Assembly: GCF_038066635.1 (NCBI RefSeq)
Contig: NZ_JBBUTI010000008.1
Location: 124,001-188,000, forward strand
Reading direction: 5' to 3'
DNA from: Ideonella margarita
Lineage (GTDB): Bacteria; Pseudomonadota; Gammaproteobacteria; Burkholderiales; Burkholderiaceae_C
Length of the DNA stretch: 64,000 bases
The notes under the pieces: model-generated
Databases searched by the model: none
What the model was told of the DNA's origin: nothing
The model's input: the letters and a program-made list of their open reading frames with translations, nothing else
Translations under genes and position numbers: made by a program
In this document: positions 27,121-35,305 of the stretch, piece after piece
Numbering within the stretch: position 1 is the first letter of the stretch
Layout: each line of letters opens with the position of its first letter

Positions 27121-27960
27121 ATGTCGCACGCCCTGATCGGTACTGGTGAGGTGCTGCACACCCGGCTCAAGCCGGTGCGGCACGCCTTCCGGTATCCGAC
27201 CTTCTTCCTGCTGCTGCCGATGCGCCAATGGCGCAATGAGCCGGGTGGCGCGCTGAAGCGCAACCGCTTCGGTCTGGTGAGCTTCCACGATGCCGACCAC
27301 GGTGACGGTGGCCCCGACGCGCTGGCCTGGCTGGAAGGTCTGCTAGCCCGTGAAGGCGTGGCCGACGCCGACGGCGAAGTCTGGCTGCACTGCTTCCCGC
27401 GGGTGCTGGGCTTTGCCTTCAAGCCGGTGAGCTTCTGGTATGCGCATCGGCGTGATGGCTCGCTTGCCGCCGTGGTGGCCGAGGTCAACAACACCTTTGG
27501 TGAGCGCCACGCCTACCTGCTGCAAGGCCCCGGCCTGACCTGGGGCACCGAGCAACGCGCCACCAAGCGCTTCCATGTGTCGCCGTTCTGCGCCGTGGAA
27601 GGGCAATACCGCTTCCGCTTCTTCCGCAATGACCTGGGCGCCGAGCCCGCGGCCACGCCACGCACCGTGGTGCGCATCGACCACGACGACGCCACCGGCC
27701 CGCTGCTGCAGACCAGCGTCAGCGGCCGACTGGCGCCGCTGACGGCCGGCAGCCTGCGACAAGCCTTCTGGCGCATGCCGTTGCTGACGCTGGGCGTCAT
27801 GTGGCGCATCCACTGGCAAGCCCTGCAACTCTGGCTGCGCAAGGTGCCGTTTTTCACCAAGCCGCAACCGCCCGCCATTCCACTCACGCACGGACACCCG
27901 CCCGCTCCGGCCGTGCCGCCGATCGAGTCAACCGCCCACCCCGTCCTGACACGACCATGA
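27121..27960 (+). CDS. DUF1365 family protein
   Basis: 279 residues (PF07103). Conserved features: ALIGTGEVLHTRLKPVRHAF, FRYPTFFLLLPM, LHCFPRVLGFAFKPVSFWYA, and FHVSPFCAVEGQYRFRF. The family's biochemical function is unknown, but it almost always sits between a COG2907 flavoprotein and a cyclopropane-synthase-like methyltransferase, as here, so a role in acyl-chain modification is likely. The start ATG at 27121 is 1 bp after the previous stop, and its stop overlaps the next start (ATGA). The last 35 residues are Pro-rich and poorly conserved. Confidence 0.88.
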   Translation: MSHALIGTGEVLHTRLKPVRHAFRYPTFFLLLPMRQWRNEPGGALKRNRFGLVSFHDADHGDGGPDALAWLEGLLAREGVADADGEVWLHCFPRVLGFAFKPVSFWYAHRRDGSLAAVVAEVNNTFGERHAYLLQGPGLTWGTEQRATKRFHVSPFCAVEGQYRFRFFRNDLGAEPAATPRTVVRIDHDDATGPLLQTSVSGRLAPLTAGSLRQAFWRMPLLTLGVMWRIHWQALQLWLRKVPFFTKPQPPAIPLTHGHPPAPAVPPIESTAHPVLTRP

Positions 27961-29180
27961 ACACCACCACTGCCTCCGCCACCAGCCTGCCCACCGGCGC
28001 CCCTGCCGCTGCACGCACCGTGCTGCGCCTGCTGCAACGCCTGCAAACCGGCACGCTCGACCTGCAGTGCCCGGACGGCACGCAACTCCACTTCGGCAAT
28101 GCCGCACAACCCGAACCCCGGGCCGCGCTGCGCATCAAGAACTGGGACGTCTGCAGCGCCGTGCTGCGCTCGGGCGACGTCGGCTTTGGTGAAAGCTACA
28201 TCGCCGGTGACTGGACCTCACCCGACCTGGCCGCCCTGCTTCGCCTGCTGCTGGCCAACCGCGAAGCCGTGGACGAAGCCATGTACGGCACCTGGTGGGG
28301 CTCGCTGCTGCACCGCCTCAAGCATTTGCTGAACCGCAATTCACGCAAGGGCAGCCGCCGCAACATCCAGGCGCACTACGACCTCGGCAACCCGTTCTAC
28401 AAGCTCTGGCTGGATGAGACGATGAACTACTCGAGCGCGTGGTTCAACGGCGACCAGCGCCAGCCGCTGGCCCAGGCGCAAGCGGCCAAGATGCAGCGCG
28501 CGCTGGACGAATGCGGCATCCGCCCCGGCGACAAGGTGCTGGAAATCGGTTGCGGCTGGGGCGCCGTGGCCGAGTGCGGCGTGCGCGACCGCAACCTGAA
28601 CATGGTCGGCGTGACCTTGTCGACCGAACAGCTGGCCTGGGCACAAGAGCGCGTGGCCCGCCTGCCCGCCGGCCACCAGGCCGACTTGCGCCTGCAGGAC
28701 TACCGCGACATTCCGGAAACCGGCTTCGACGCCGTGGTCTCGATCGAGATGTTCGAGGCCGTGGGCCGCGAATACTGGGGCCAGTTCTTCCGCAGCGTGC
28801 ACGACAAGCTCAAGCCGGGCGGGCGCGCCTGCATCCAGTCGATCACCATCCGCGACGACCTGTTCGAGCGCTATGTGCGCGGCACCGATTTCATCCAGCA
28901 ATACGTCTTCCCCGGCGGCCTGCTGCCCAGCCCGTCGGCCTTCCGCGCCGCAGCCGCCGAGCACGGCCTGAAGGTGGTGAACCAGCTGGCCTTCGGCACC
29001 GACTACGCCGAGACCCTGCGCCGCTGGCGCCATGACTTCATGGGCCAGGACACCCAGGTGCGCCAGCTGGGCTACGACGCCAACTTCGTGCGGCTGTGGG
29101 AGTTCTACCTCGCCTACTGCGAAGCGGCCTTTGATGCCGGCAGCACCAACGTCATGCAGTTCACGCTGCAACGCGACTGA
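27957..29180 (+). CDS. Cyclopropane-fatty-acyl-phospholipid synthase family methyltransferase
   Basis: 407 residues with the CMAS fold (PF02353). An N-terminal lipid-side domain is followed by NIQAHYDLGNPFYKLWLD, NYSSAWF, the SAM-binding VLEIGCGWGAVAE, SIEMFEAVGREYWGQFF and a C-terminal FYLAYCEAAFDAG. The Cys, Glu, His and Tyr that hold bicarbonate in Cfa lie in these stretches. It transfers a methyl or methylene group from SAM to unsaturated acyl chains of membrane phospholipids. In this operon context it may be the methylating UfaM-like enzyme instead of a classical Cfa. Overlaps DUF1365 by 4 bp; 8 bp precede the next gene. Confidence 0.9.
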   Translation: MNTTTASATSLPTGAPAAARTVLRLLQRLQTGTLDLQCPDGTQLHFGNAAQPEPRAALRIKNWDVCSAVLRSGDVGFGESYIAGDWTSPDLAALLRLLLANREAVDEAMYGTWWGSLLHRLKHLLNRNSRKGSRRNIQAHYDLGNPFYKLWLDETMNYSSAWFNGDQRQPLAQAQAAKMQRALDECGIRPGDKVLEIGCGWGAVAECGVRDRNLNMVGVTLSTEQLAWAQERVARLPAGHQADLRLQDYRDIPETGFDAVVSIEMFEAVGREYWGQFFRSVHDKLKPGGRACIQSITIRDDLFERYVRGTDFIQQYVFPGGLLPSPSAFRAAAAEHGLKVVNQLAFGTDYAETLRRWRHDFMGQDTQVRQLGYDANFVRLWEFYLAYCEAAFDAGSTNVMQFTLQRD

Positions 29181-29188
29181 GACCCACC

Positions 29189-29755
29189 ATGCGCCAACTC
29201 CCCTCTGGTCACATCACCCGCCGAGCCGGTCTGGCTTGGGCTGCTGCCGCGCTGGCCTGGCCCGCGCATGCGCAGGGCGTGGCCGTGCCACCGGAGTTGC
29301 GTGGCGATTGGCCGCAGGCGCGCCTGCAGGGCCAGACCAGGCTGACGTTCTTCGGCCTGCACATTTATGACGCGCGTCTGTGGGCGCCCGCTGCGGTGGC
29401 GGCTGCCGACACGGCGCGCGCAGCGCTGGCCATCGAGCTGATCTACGCGCGCGGTTTGAGCGGCACCAAGATCGCCGAGCGCTCGCTCGACGAGATGCGG
29501 CGCGTGGGCAGCGTGGACGACGCGCAGGCCGCGCGCTGGCTGCAGGCCATGAAGCGCCTGTTTCCCGACGTGAAGGCCGGTGACCGCATCACCGGCCTGC
29601 AGCAGCCCGGTCAGGGCGCGCGCTTTTTCGTCAACGGCCAGTTGGCCGGCGAAGTGCGCGAAGACGCGTTCGCCATGCTGTTCTTCGGCATCTGGCTGTC
29701 GCCCAAAACCTCCGAGCCGACGCTGCGCGAACAACTGCTCGGGTTGCGGCCATGA
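29189..29755 (+). CDS. Chalcone isomerase-like exported protein
   Basis: 188 residues. Tat-like or Sec signal (TRRAGLAWAAAALAWPAHAQ, cleavage near AHA). The mature part fits the bacterial chalcone-isomerase-like domain (PF16036): ARLQGQTRLTFFGLHIYDAR, an ELIYARGLSGTKIAERSLDE stretch and DAFAMLFFGIWLSPKTSE. The fold is related to fatty-acid-binding and chalcone isomerase proteins, and bacterial members are thought to bind lipids without isomerase activity. Within a lipid-modification operon, a periplasmic lipid-handling role is inferred. Its stop overlaps the MFS start (ATGA). Confidence 0.82.
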   Translation: MRQLPSGHITRRAGLAWAAAALAWPAHAQGVAVPPELRGDWPQARLQGQTRLTFFGLHIYDARLWAPAAVAAADTARAALAIELIYARGLSGTKIAERSLDEMRRVGSVDDAQAARWLQAMKRLFPDVKAGDRITGLQQPGQGARFFVNGQLAGEVREDAFAMLFFGIWLSPKTSEPTLREQLLGLRP

Positions 29756-31056
29756 GCACGGCTCCCCCGGGCGGCTCGCTGCGCGCGGCCGCCGGTTTGC
29801 GCTACGGCGCCCTCGGGCTGCCGCTGGCCTTCGTGGCCTTGCCGCTGTATGTGGTGCTGCCCAGCCATTACGCCCAGATCTATGGCGTACCGCTGGCCAG
29901 CCTGGGTGCGCTGCTGCTGGGTGTGCGGGCGCTCGACGCCATCGCCGACCCGTTGATCGGCCGCGGCGTGGACCGCGCGATGGCGGGCCCGCGCGTGCCG
30001 CTGATGCAGGCGGCCTGGGTGGCGGCGCTGCTGCTGGCCCTGGCGTTTGCGGCGCTGTTCTTTCCAACGTTTTTCTTGCCCGCCTTGCAGGGCAATACGG
30101 CGCTGCTGGCCTGGTGCGGTGTCGGCCTGGTGGTGGCCTACCTCGCGTTCTCGGCCCTGAGCGTGCTGCACCAGGCCTGGGGCGCGCGGCTGGGGGGCGA
30201 TGAGCCGGCCCGCGCACGCATCGTGGCCTGGCGTGAAGGGTTGGCGCTGCTGGGCGTGATCATCGCCAGTGTGCTGCCCGGCACCGCCGGCCTGCCCACC
30301 ACCTGCGTGGTGCTGGCCGTCGCGCTGGCGCTGGGTCTGTGGGGTTTGGGTACCGGGCCTGCACCCGCCGCCACATCGGCCGGGCGCACGGCATCTGTTG
30401 ATGAGCGCGGCCTCATCGCCACACTCTGGCAGCCGCTGCGCCTGCCGGCTTTCCGGCGCCTGCTCCTCGTCTTCTTGCTGAACGGCGTGGCGAGTGCCGT
30501 GCCTGCCACGCTGGTGCTGTTTTTCATCCGCGACCAGCTGCAAGCCCCGGCCTGGGAGCCCGCCTTTCTGGGCGCCTATTTCGCGGCGGCGGCCTTGTCG
30601 TTGCCGGTGTGGGTGAAGGCCGTGGCGCGATTCGGGCTGGCGCGCTGCTGGCTGGCGGGCATGGCACTGGCCATGGCCACGTTCTTGTGGGCGGCAGGCC
30701 TGGGCGCGGGCGACACGACGGCGTTCGTGCTGGTGTGCATCGGCAGCGGCCTGGCACTGGGTGCTGACTTGACCGCGCCACCTGCGCTGCTGGCCGGCCT
30801 GCTGCGCCGCGAAGCCCCCGACGGCAGCCAGGACGGCGCGTTTTTTGGCTGGTGGCAAATGGCGACCAAGCTCAACCTGGCCCTGGCGGCCGGCCTGGCA
30901 CTGCCCCTGTTGCAGTGGCTGGGCTATGTGCCGGGCCAGACCTCGAATGACGGACATGCCGCCCTGTCGGTGGTGTATGCCGTGGTGCCCTGCGGGCTCA
31001 AAGCCGGCGCCGCCGGCGCCCTGTGGTGGCTGTGGCTTTCAAAGGAATCATCATGA
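29752..31056 (+). CDS. MFS transporter (GPH/MelB-like)
   Basis: 434 residues, twelve predicted membrane helices. The N-terminal LRYGALGLPLAFVALPLYVV and DAIADPLIGRGVDRAM (a DxxxDPxxG motif between helices 2 and 3) fit the glycoside-pentoside-hexuronide cation symporter group. A homologous MFS gene is part of related clusters in other proteobacteria; its substrate is not known and may be lipid-related instead of a sugar. It overlaps both neighbours by 4 bp (ATGA), so it is coupled to the chalcone-isomerase-like and DUF3833 genes. Confidence 0.85.
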   Translation: MSTAPPGGSLRAAAGLRYGALGLPLAFVALPLYVVLPSHYAQIYGVPLASLGALLLGVRALDAIADPLIGRGVDRAMAGPRVPLMQAAWVAALLLALAFAALFFPTFFLPALQGNTALLAWCGVGLVVAYLAFSALSVLHQAWGARLGGDEPARARIVAWREGLALLGVIIASVLPGTAGLPTTCVVLAVALALGLWGLGTGPAPAATSAGRTASVDERGLIATLWQPLRLPAFRRLLLVFLLNGVASAVPATLVLFFIRDQLQAPAWEPAFLGAYFAAAALSLPVWVKAVARFGLARCWLAGMALAMATFLWAAGLGAGDTTAFVLVCIGSGLALGADLTAPPALLAGLLRREAPDGSQDGAFFGWWQMATKLNLALAAGLALPLLQWLGYVPGQTSNDGHAALSVVYAVVPCGLKAGAAGALWWLWLSKESS

Positions 31057-31619
31057 ACCGCTTGCCTTCTCCGCGTCGAACGGCCTGGCGCATCGCCACG
31101 GCCACCCTGCTCATCGCCAGCGCGGGCTGGCTCACGGCCTGCGCCAGCGGGCCGAAGCCGGCCGACTATGCCGCTGAAAAGCCGGTGCTGGATCTGGCCA
31201 CCTACTTCAACGGCCCGCTGGTGGCACACGGCCTGTTCACCGATCGCTCGGGCAAGGTGGTCAAGCGCTTCACCGTGAAGATGGTGGGCACCTGGACCGG
31301 CAACCGCGGCGTGCTCGAAGAAGACTTCACCTACAGCGACGGCACCTTGCAGCGGCGCGTGTGGCGCCTTCAGAAGCAGGCCGACGGCCGCTACACCGGC
31401 GAGGCCGACGACGTGGTGGGCGGCGCGGTTGGCCAGGCCGCCGGCAATGCGCTGAACTGGCGGTACACCCTGGCCCTGCCGGTCGACGGCAAGGTCTGGG
31501 AGGTGCAGTTCGATGACTGGATGTACCTGATGGACGAGAAGGTCATGCTGAACAAGGCGGTGATGAGCAAGTTCGGCATCACGCTTGGTGAAGTGACGCT
31601 GTCGTTCTACAAGCCGTGA
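31053..31619 (+). CDS. DUF3833 family lipoprotein
   Basis: 188 residues from the ATG at 31053, which overlaps the MFS stop. The lipobox LTAC (Cys at about residue 30) after a hydrophobic segment marks a lipoprotein; Ala-Ser after Cys does not signal inner-membrane retention, so outer-membrane placement is likely. Family stretches: LATYFNGPLVAHGLFTDRSG, GTWTGNRGVLEEDFTYSDG, and WMYLMDEKVMLNKAVMSKFG. DUF3833 has no assigned biochemical function; it consistently co-occurs with the flavoprotein, DUF1365, CFA-like and SDR genes. The fold resembles lipocalin-like barrels, which would suit lipid binding, but that is inference. Confidence 0.87.
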   Translation: MNRLPSPRRTAWRIATATLLIASAGWLTACASGPKPADYAAEKPVLDLATYFNGPLVAHGLFTDRSGKVVKRFTVKMVGTWTGNRGVLEEDFTYSDGTLQRRVWRLQKQADGRYTGEADDVVGGAVGQAAGNALNWRYTLALPVDGKVWEVQFDDWMYLMDEKVMLNKAVMSKFGITLGEVTLSFYKP

Positions 31620-31626
31620 GCAGGCC

Positions 31627-32415
31627 ATGTCACTCAACCCCCGATTGACCGACTGGCAAGGCCGCGTGGTGTGGCTGGTGGGTGCGTCCACCGGCATCGG
31701 CCGCGCACTGGGCGTGGCCCTGCATGCGCGTGGCGCCACCGTGGTGGTGTCGGCCCGCTCGGCCGCCCCGCTGCAGGCCTTCGTGGCGCAGCACCCGGGC
31801 AGCCACGCAGCGCCGCTGGACGTGACCGACCGCGAGGCCTGCGCCAGCACCGCCGAGGCGCTGGTCGCCCAGCTCGGTGGCCTGGACCTGGTGCTGAGTT
31901 GCGCGGGCACCTACCAGCCCATGCACGCCACCCAGTTCGACCTGGACGTGATGCTCCGCCACCAGCAGATCAACGTGGCCGGCGCCCTGAACCTGATCGG
32001 CGCCGTGATGCCCTCGCTGCTGGCACAGGCCCAGACCGGCCGGGGCGGCCACCTGAGCCTGGTGGCCAGCGTGGCCGGCTACCGCGCACTGCCCAACGCG
32101 CTGGCCTACGGCCACACCAAGGCCGCACTGATCCACCTGGCGCAGTCGCTGCACCTTGATTTGTCGCCGCGCCAGCTGGGTGTCTCGCTGATCAACCCAG
32201 GCTTTGTCGACACCCCGCTGACGGCGCAAAATGGCTTCACCATGCCCGCGCTGCAGACACCGGAACAAGCTGCCGCCGCCATCCTGCACGGCTGGGCGCA
32301 GGGTGACTTCGAGATCCATTTCCCCCACCGCTTCTCGCGCGTGCTGAAGGCGCTGGGCCTGCTGCCCACGGGCAGTTATGAATGGCTGGTGCGCCGAGCC
32401 ACCGGACTGCAATGA
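31627..32415 (+). CDS. Short-chain dehydrogenase/reductase
   Basis: 262 residues, classical SDR. Cofactor motif VWLVGASTGIGRALG (TGxxxGxG type), NAG-like SCAG in LDLVLSCAGTYQ, catalytic Ser in SLVASVAGY and the YxxxK pair in LAYGHTKAALIH. Uses NAD(P)H to reduce or oxidise a carbonyl/alcohol, substrate unknown; a related SDR is found in homologous clusters. Starts 7 bp after the DUF3833 stop and ends with an ATGA overlap into the next gene. C-terminal hydrophobic stretch may lie near the membrane. Confidence 0.9.
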   Translation: MSLNPRLTDWQGRVVWLVGASTGIGRALGVALHARGATVVVSARSAAPLQAFVAQHPGSHAAPLDVTDREACASTAEALVAQLGGLDLVLSCAGTYQPMHATQFDLDVMLRHQQINVAGALNLIGAVMPSLLAQAQTGRGGHLSLVASVAGYRALPNALAYGHTKAALIHLAQSLHLDLSPRQLGVSLINPGFVDTPLTAQNGFTMPALQTPEQAAAAILHGWAQGDFEIHFPHRFSRVLKALGLLPTGSYEWLVRRATGLQ

Positions 32416-32858
32416 GCACCTTGCCCGGCGAGCCCAAGAGCCAGGATCCGCGGCTGCAGCGCCTGATCGATTTTTACGAACAGCTGCAGCCCGCACACCT
32501 GGACAAGCTCGATCGCATCTACAGCGACGATGTCCGCTTCAAGGACCCGTTCAACGACGTGAGCGGCCTGCCTGCGGTGCGCCACATCTTCAGCCACATG
32601 TTCGCCACGGTGCAAGCGCCTCGCTTCGTGGTGCGGCATGCGGTGAGCGATGCGGACCAGGGCTTCTTGACCTGGGACTTCCACTTCAGCAGCAAGGGCA
32701 GCACGTTCGAAGTGCACGGCGCCACGCGCGTGACGTTTGCAGCCGATGGCCGGGTGGCCCTGCACCGCGACTACTGGGACGTGGCTGAAGAGCTGTACGA
32801 AAAGCTGCCCGTGCTGGGCAGCTTGATGCGCTGGTTGAAGCGCCGGGCGCGCGGGTAA
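32412..32858 (+). CDS. NTF2-like (SnoaL-type) protein
   Basis: 148 residues. Single NTF2-like cone fold: LIDFYEQLQPAHLDKLDRIY, DDVRFKDPFNDVSGL, then HMFATVQAPRFVV and DQGFLTWDFHFS, ending with DYWDVAEELYEKLP. Such proteins are small-molecule isomerases, hydrolases or binding partners; the same family closes related clusters in other bacteria. Overlaps the SDR gene by 4 bp. The last gene of the operon; the convergent HAD gene ends 25 bp away and no clear terminator is visible between. Confidence 0.85.
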   Translation: MSTLPGEPKSQDPRLQRLIDFYEQLQPAHLDKLDRIYSDDVRFKDPFNDVSGLPAVRHIFSHMFATVQAPRFVVRHAVSDADQGFLTWDFHFSSKGSTFEVHGATRVTFAADGRVALHRDYWDVAEELYEKLPVLGSLMRWLKRRARG

Positions 32859-32883
32859 CTCGACGCTCAGCTGGCGCTTGGTT

Positions 32884-33606
32884 TCAGCTCAGCGCCTGCA
32901 GCAGCCCATCCAGCGAATCCGTCACCAGCCAGGGCTGGGCTTGCGCGTCAGCGGGCTTGGGCGGATGACCCGCCCGGTGCAACCACACGCTGGGCAGGCC
33001 CGCCGCGTGCGCGCCCTCCACGTCCAGCGCCCAGTCGTCACCCACATGCAGCACCTGCTCAGGCGGCAGGCCCAATTGCTCGCACGCCGCATGGAAGAAC
33101 ACCGGCGCCGGTTTGCCAACACCAAATTCTCGCGCGGTCATCACACCCTGGAAGTGCTGCGCCAGGCCAATGCGGTGCAGGTCGGAGTTGCCGTTGGTCA
33201 GCGCTAACACCGGGTAGCGGCGGGCCAGCTCAGCCAGGGCGCGGGGCACCTCGTCGAACAGGGTCACACGCTGGCGGTGATCAAAAAACACCTCGAAGGC
33301 CGGGTGGGCCAGCGCGGGGTCTTCACCCGCCAGCGTAAGCGCCCGCTCAAGGCTGGTCTTGCGCAACCACGACAAGTCGTGAACCTGGTCCGGGTGCTGT
33401 GCGCCCACCGCGTTGCGCAGGGCACGCAGGCCCTTCACGTCAAACCGGGCCGCGGTGGCGGGGGCGTGCTGCGACAGCCAGTCGTGCAGCACGGCTTCGG
33501 CGCGCTCGATGGTCGGCCAGACTGGCCACAGGGTGTCGTCGAGATCGAGCGTGATGGCGCGGATGCGCTGGGGCACCGGGGCGAGGAGGTGCGGGGTCGC
33601 GGTCAT
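32884..33606 (-). CDS. HAD-superfamily hydrolase (YjjG-like)
   Basis: 240 residues from the ATG at 33604-33606, which overlaps the previous stop (ATGA). HAD motifs: I DLDDTLW with nucleophile and acid Asp, II ALTNGNSD, III Lys in FGVGKPAP, IV HVGDDWALDVEGA. A helical cap follows motif I (about 25-110). Likely a cytoplasmic phosphatase on nucleotides or sugar phosphates; the exact substrate is open. Minus-strand operon with the exported protein and corA. Confidence 0.88.
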   Translation of the reverse strand: MTATPHLLAPVPQRIRAITLDLDDTLWPVWPTIERAEAVLHDWLSQHAPATAARFDVKGLRALRNAVGAQHPDQVHDLSWLRKTSLERALTLAGEDPALAHPAFEVFFDHRQRVTLFDEVPRALAELARRYPVLALTNGNSDLHRIGLAQHFQGVMTAREFGVGKPAPVFFHAACEQLGLPPEQVLHVGDDWALDVEGAHAAGLPSVWLHRAGHPPKPADAQAQPWLVTDSLDGLLQALS

Positions 33607-34106
33607 GGGCGCTGTTGTCCTTCGGTCAGGCTGTCGAGCTGGAAGCGGCCTGACTTGTCGACCAGCCAGATGTCGACCCAGGTGTAGATGGCGTCTTCCG
33701 TCCCCCCCTGCGCAACCTCGCCGCGCAGGCCACGCGGCGCAGGCAGCTGGCCAAGTTGCCGGATCATGCCCACCACCCACGGGCCCACATCCTTGGCGGC
33801 GGCAGGCTCGCGGGTCAGACGCACGTCCAGCACACGTCCTTCGGCGTCCACATCGGTTTCGGTCACGGCCACCGCATGCATCCAGGCGGGCAGCTGACCA
33901 CGGAAGATGTGCGGCGCATAAGCCGCGTAGACATGGCGGGCCACATCCTCGCGCCAGGCTTGTGTCTGGCCTGCGGCCGACGGCGCAGCGTCCACACGCA
34001 CCACCGGCGGCGGCTGGCGAAACTGCGCCCGGGCGGGGGCCACCAGCCCCCCCAGGGCCAGCACCCCGGAGGCCAGCGCCAGCAAGGCGTGCCGCGGCCA
34101 GCTCAC
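33603..34106 (-). CDS. Exported protein of unknown function
   Basis: 167 residues. Signal peptide MSWPRHALLALASGVLALGG with cleavage near ARAQ (residue 27-28). The mature domain (WREDVARHVYAAYAPHIFRG, VAVTETDVDAEGRVLDVRLT, IRQLGQLPAPRGLRG, DIWLVDKSGRFQLDSL) resembles the beta-alpha-beta layout of TonB C-terminal-like domains, but no proline-rich linker or membrane anchor is present. I do not assign a function. It overlaps corA upstream and the HAD gene downstream by 4 bp each, so it is co-translated with both. Confidence 0.72.
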   Translation of the reverse strand: MSWPRHALLALASGVLALGGLVAPARAQFRQPPPVVRVDAAPSAAGQTQAWREDVARHVYAAYAPHIFRGQLPAWMHAVAVTETDVDAEGRVLDVRLTREPAAAKDVGPWVVGMIRQLGQLPAPRGLRGEVAQGGTEDAIYTWVDIWLVDKSGRFQLDSLTEGQQRP

Positions 34107-35077
34107 CGCATCCAGCCCTTGCGGCGGAAGTAGATCAGCGGCGCCGCCACCGAGGCCACCATCAGGCCCAGCGCGAACGGATAGCCCCAGGGCTGCTGCA
34201 ATTCCGGCATGTGCTGGAAGTTCATGCCGTAGATGCTGGCGATCAGCGTGGGCGGCAGCAGCGCCACCGAGGCCACCGAGAAGATCTTGATGATCTTGTT
34301 CTGGTTGATGTTGATGAAACCGACGGTCGCATCCATCAGGAAGTTGATCTTGTCGAACAGGAAGGCGGTGTGGCTGTCGAGCGAATCGATGTCGCGCAGA
34401 ATCTGCCGCGCTTCCTCGAACTGCTCGGCGTTCAGCATGCGGCTGCGCATCATGAAGCTCACCGCACGGCGGGTGTCCATCACGTTGCGGCGGATGCGGC
34501 CGTTCAAGTCTTCTTCCTTGGCGATGGCCGACAGGGCCTCACCAGCCGCCCGGTCATCCACGTCTTGCTTGAGCACCCGCGCGCTGACCTTCTCCAGGCT
34601 GTCGTAGATGCCTTCCAGCGCATCGGCCGAATACTCGGCGTCGGCGTCATAGAGCTTGAGCAGCACGTCCTTGGCGTCGTCGATCAGGGCCGGGTTGCGA
34701 CGGGCGCGCAGGCGCAGCAGGCGGAACACCGGCAGGTCCTCGGCATGCACCGAGAACAGCACCTTGTTGAACAGGATGAAGGCCACGCGCACGTTGCGCG
34801 GCGTGATGTCATCGTCGATCAGGAAGTCTGAGCGGATGTGCAGCTCGCCGTTGTCTTCTTCGTAGAAGCGGGCGGACTCTTCCAGGTCATCGTCGACGAT
34901 GTTGTCGGGGATCTGCAGGCCGAAATGGCTGGCGATCCAGCCGATTTCTTCCGAGGTGGGAGCTTCGAGGTCAACCCAGACCGGGTTGACGTCAGCGAGG
35001 TCGGCGATGGAGTCGATCTCTTCCTGCAGCAGGCGGCCGCTCAGGCGGCCCTTGTCCAGCGTGAAAACGTTGAGCAT
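34103..35077 (-). CDS. corA: CorA-family magnesium/cobalt transporter
   Basis: 324 residues from the ATG at 35075-35077 (MLNVFTLDKGRLSG); a start at 35098 would add seven residues. A large cytoplasmic domain (about 1-260) leads to two C-terminal membrane helices. The selectivity motif YGMNFQHMPEL sits between them, and a basic C-terminal tail (FRRKGWMR) ends the protein. It forms a pentameric channel for Mg2+ or Co2+. It is preceded by a 228-bp leader containing a strong hairpin, downstream of the LOV-like kinase gene, and followed by two overlapping genes. Confidence 0.94.
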   Translation of the reverse strand: MLNVFTLDKGRLSGRLLQEEIDSIADLADVNPVWVDLEAPTSEEIGWIASHFGLQIPDNIVDDDLEESARFYEEDNGELHIRSDFLIDDDITPRNVRVAFILFNKVLFSVHAEDLPVFRLLRLRARRNPALIDDAKDVLLKLYDADAEYSADALEGIYDSLEKVSARVLKQDVDDRAAGEALSAIAKEEDLNGRIRRNVMDTRRAVSFMMRSRMLNAEQFEEARQILRDIDSLDSHTAFLFDKINFLMDATVGFININQNKIIKIFSVASVALLPPTLIASIYGMNFQHMPELQQPWGYPFALGLMVASVAAPLIYFRRKGWMR

Positions 35078-35133
35078 GGCGGGTTCCAGCATCGGCAACG
35101 CGGCCCGGCGCGGGCGGCGTGTGCATCAGTTTC

Positions 35134-35170
35134 GTGTCGGGGTGAGGGGCAGACCGTCGCACTCCGACAC
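35134..35170 (-). promoter_or_regulatory. Hairpin in the corA leader
   Basis: Arms at 35134-35144 and 35160-35170 pair over 11 bp with one A-C mismatch in the corA-sense RNA and a 15-nt loop. It lies 57 nt upstream of the corA ATG. The nearby GACCGTC/GACGGTC pair (about 35152 and 35217) could make a second, longer-range stem. No known Mg2+ riboswitch class was recognised. Confidence 0.35.
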
Positions 35171-35305
35171 CGGCCACCGCGCAGGTGTGGAACACCCGGC
35201 ACGGCCAGCGCGCTGGAGAGGACGGTCACCGAGGGTGAGGGGCGTCCAAGTCAGGCTCTCTGGAAATCAAGAATGGGCCGCATTATGGTGCATTCCCGCA
35301 GGGCC

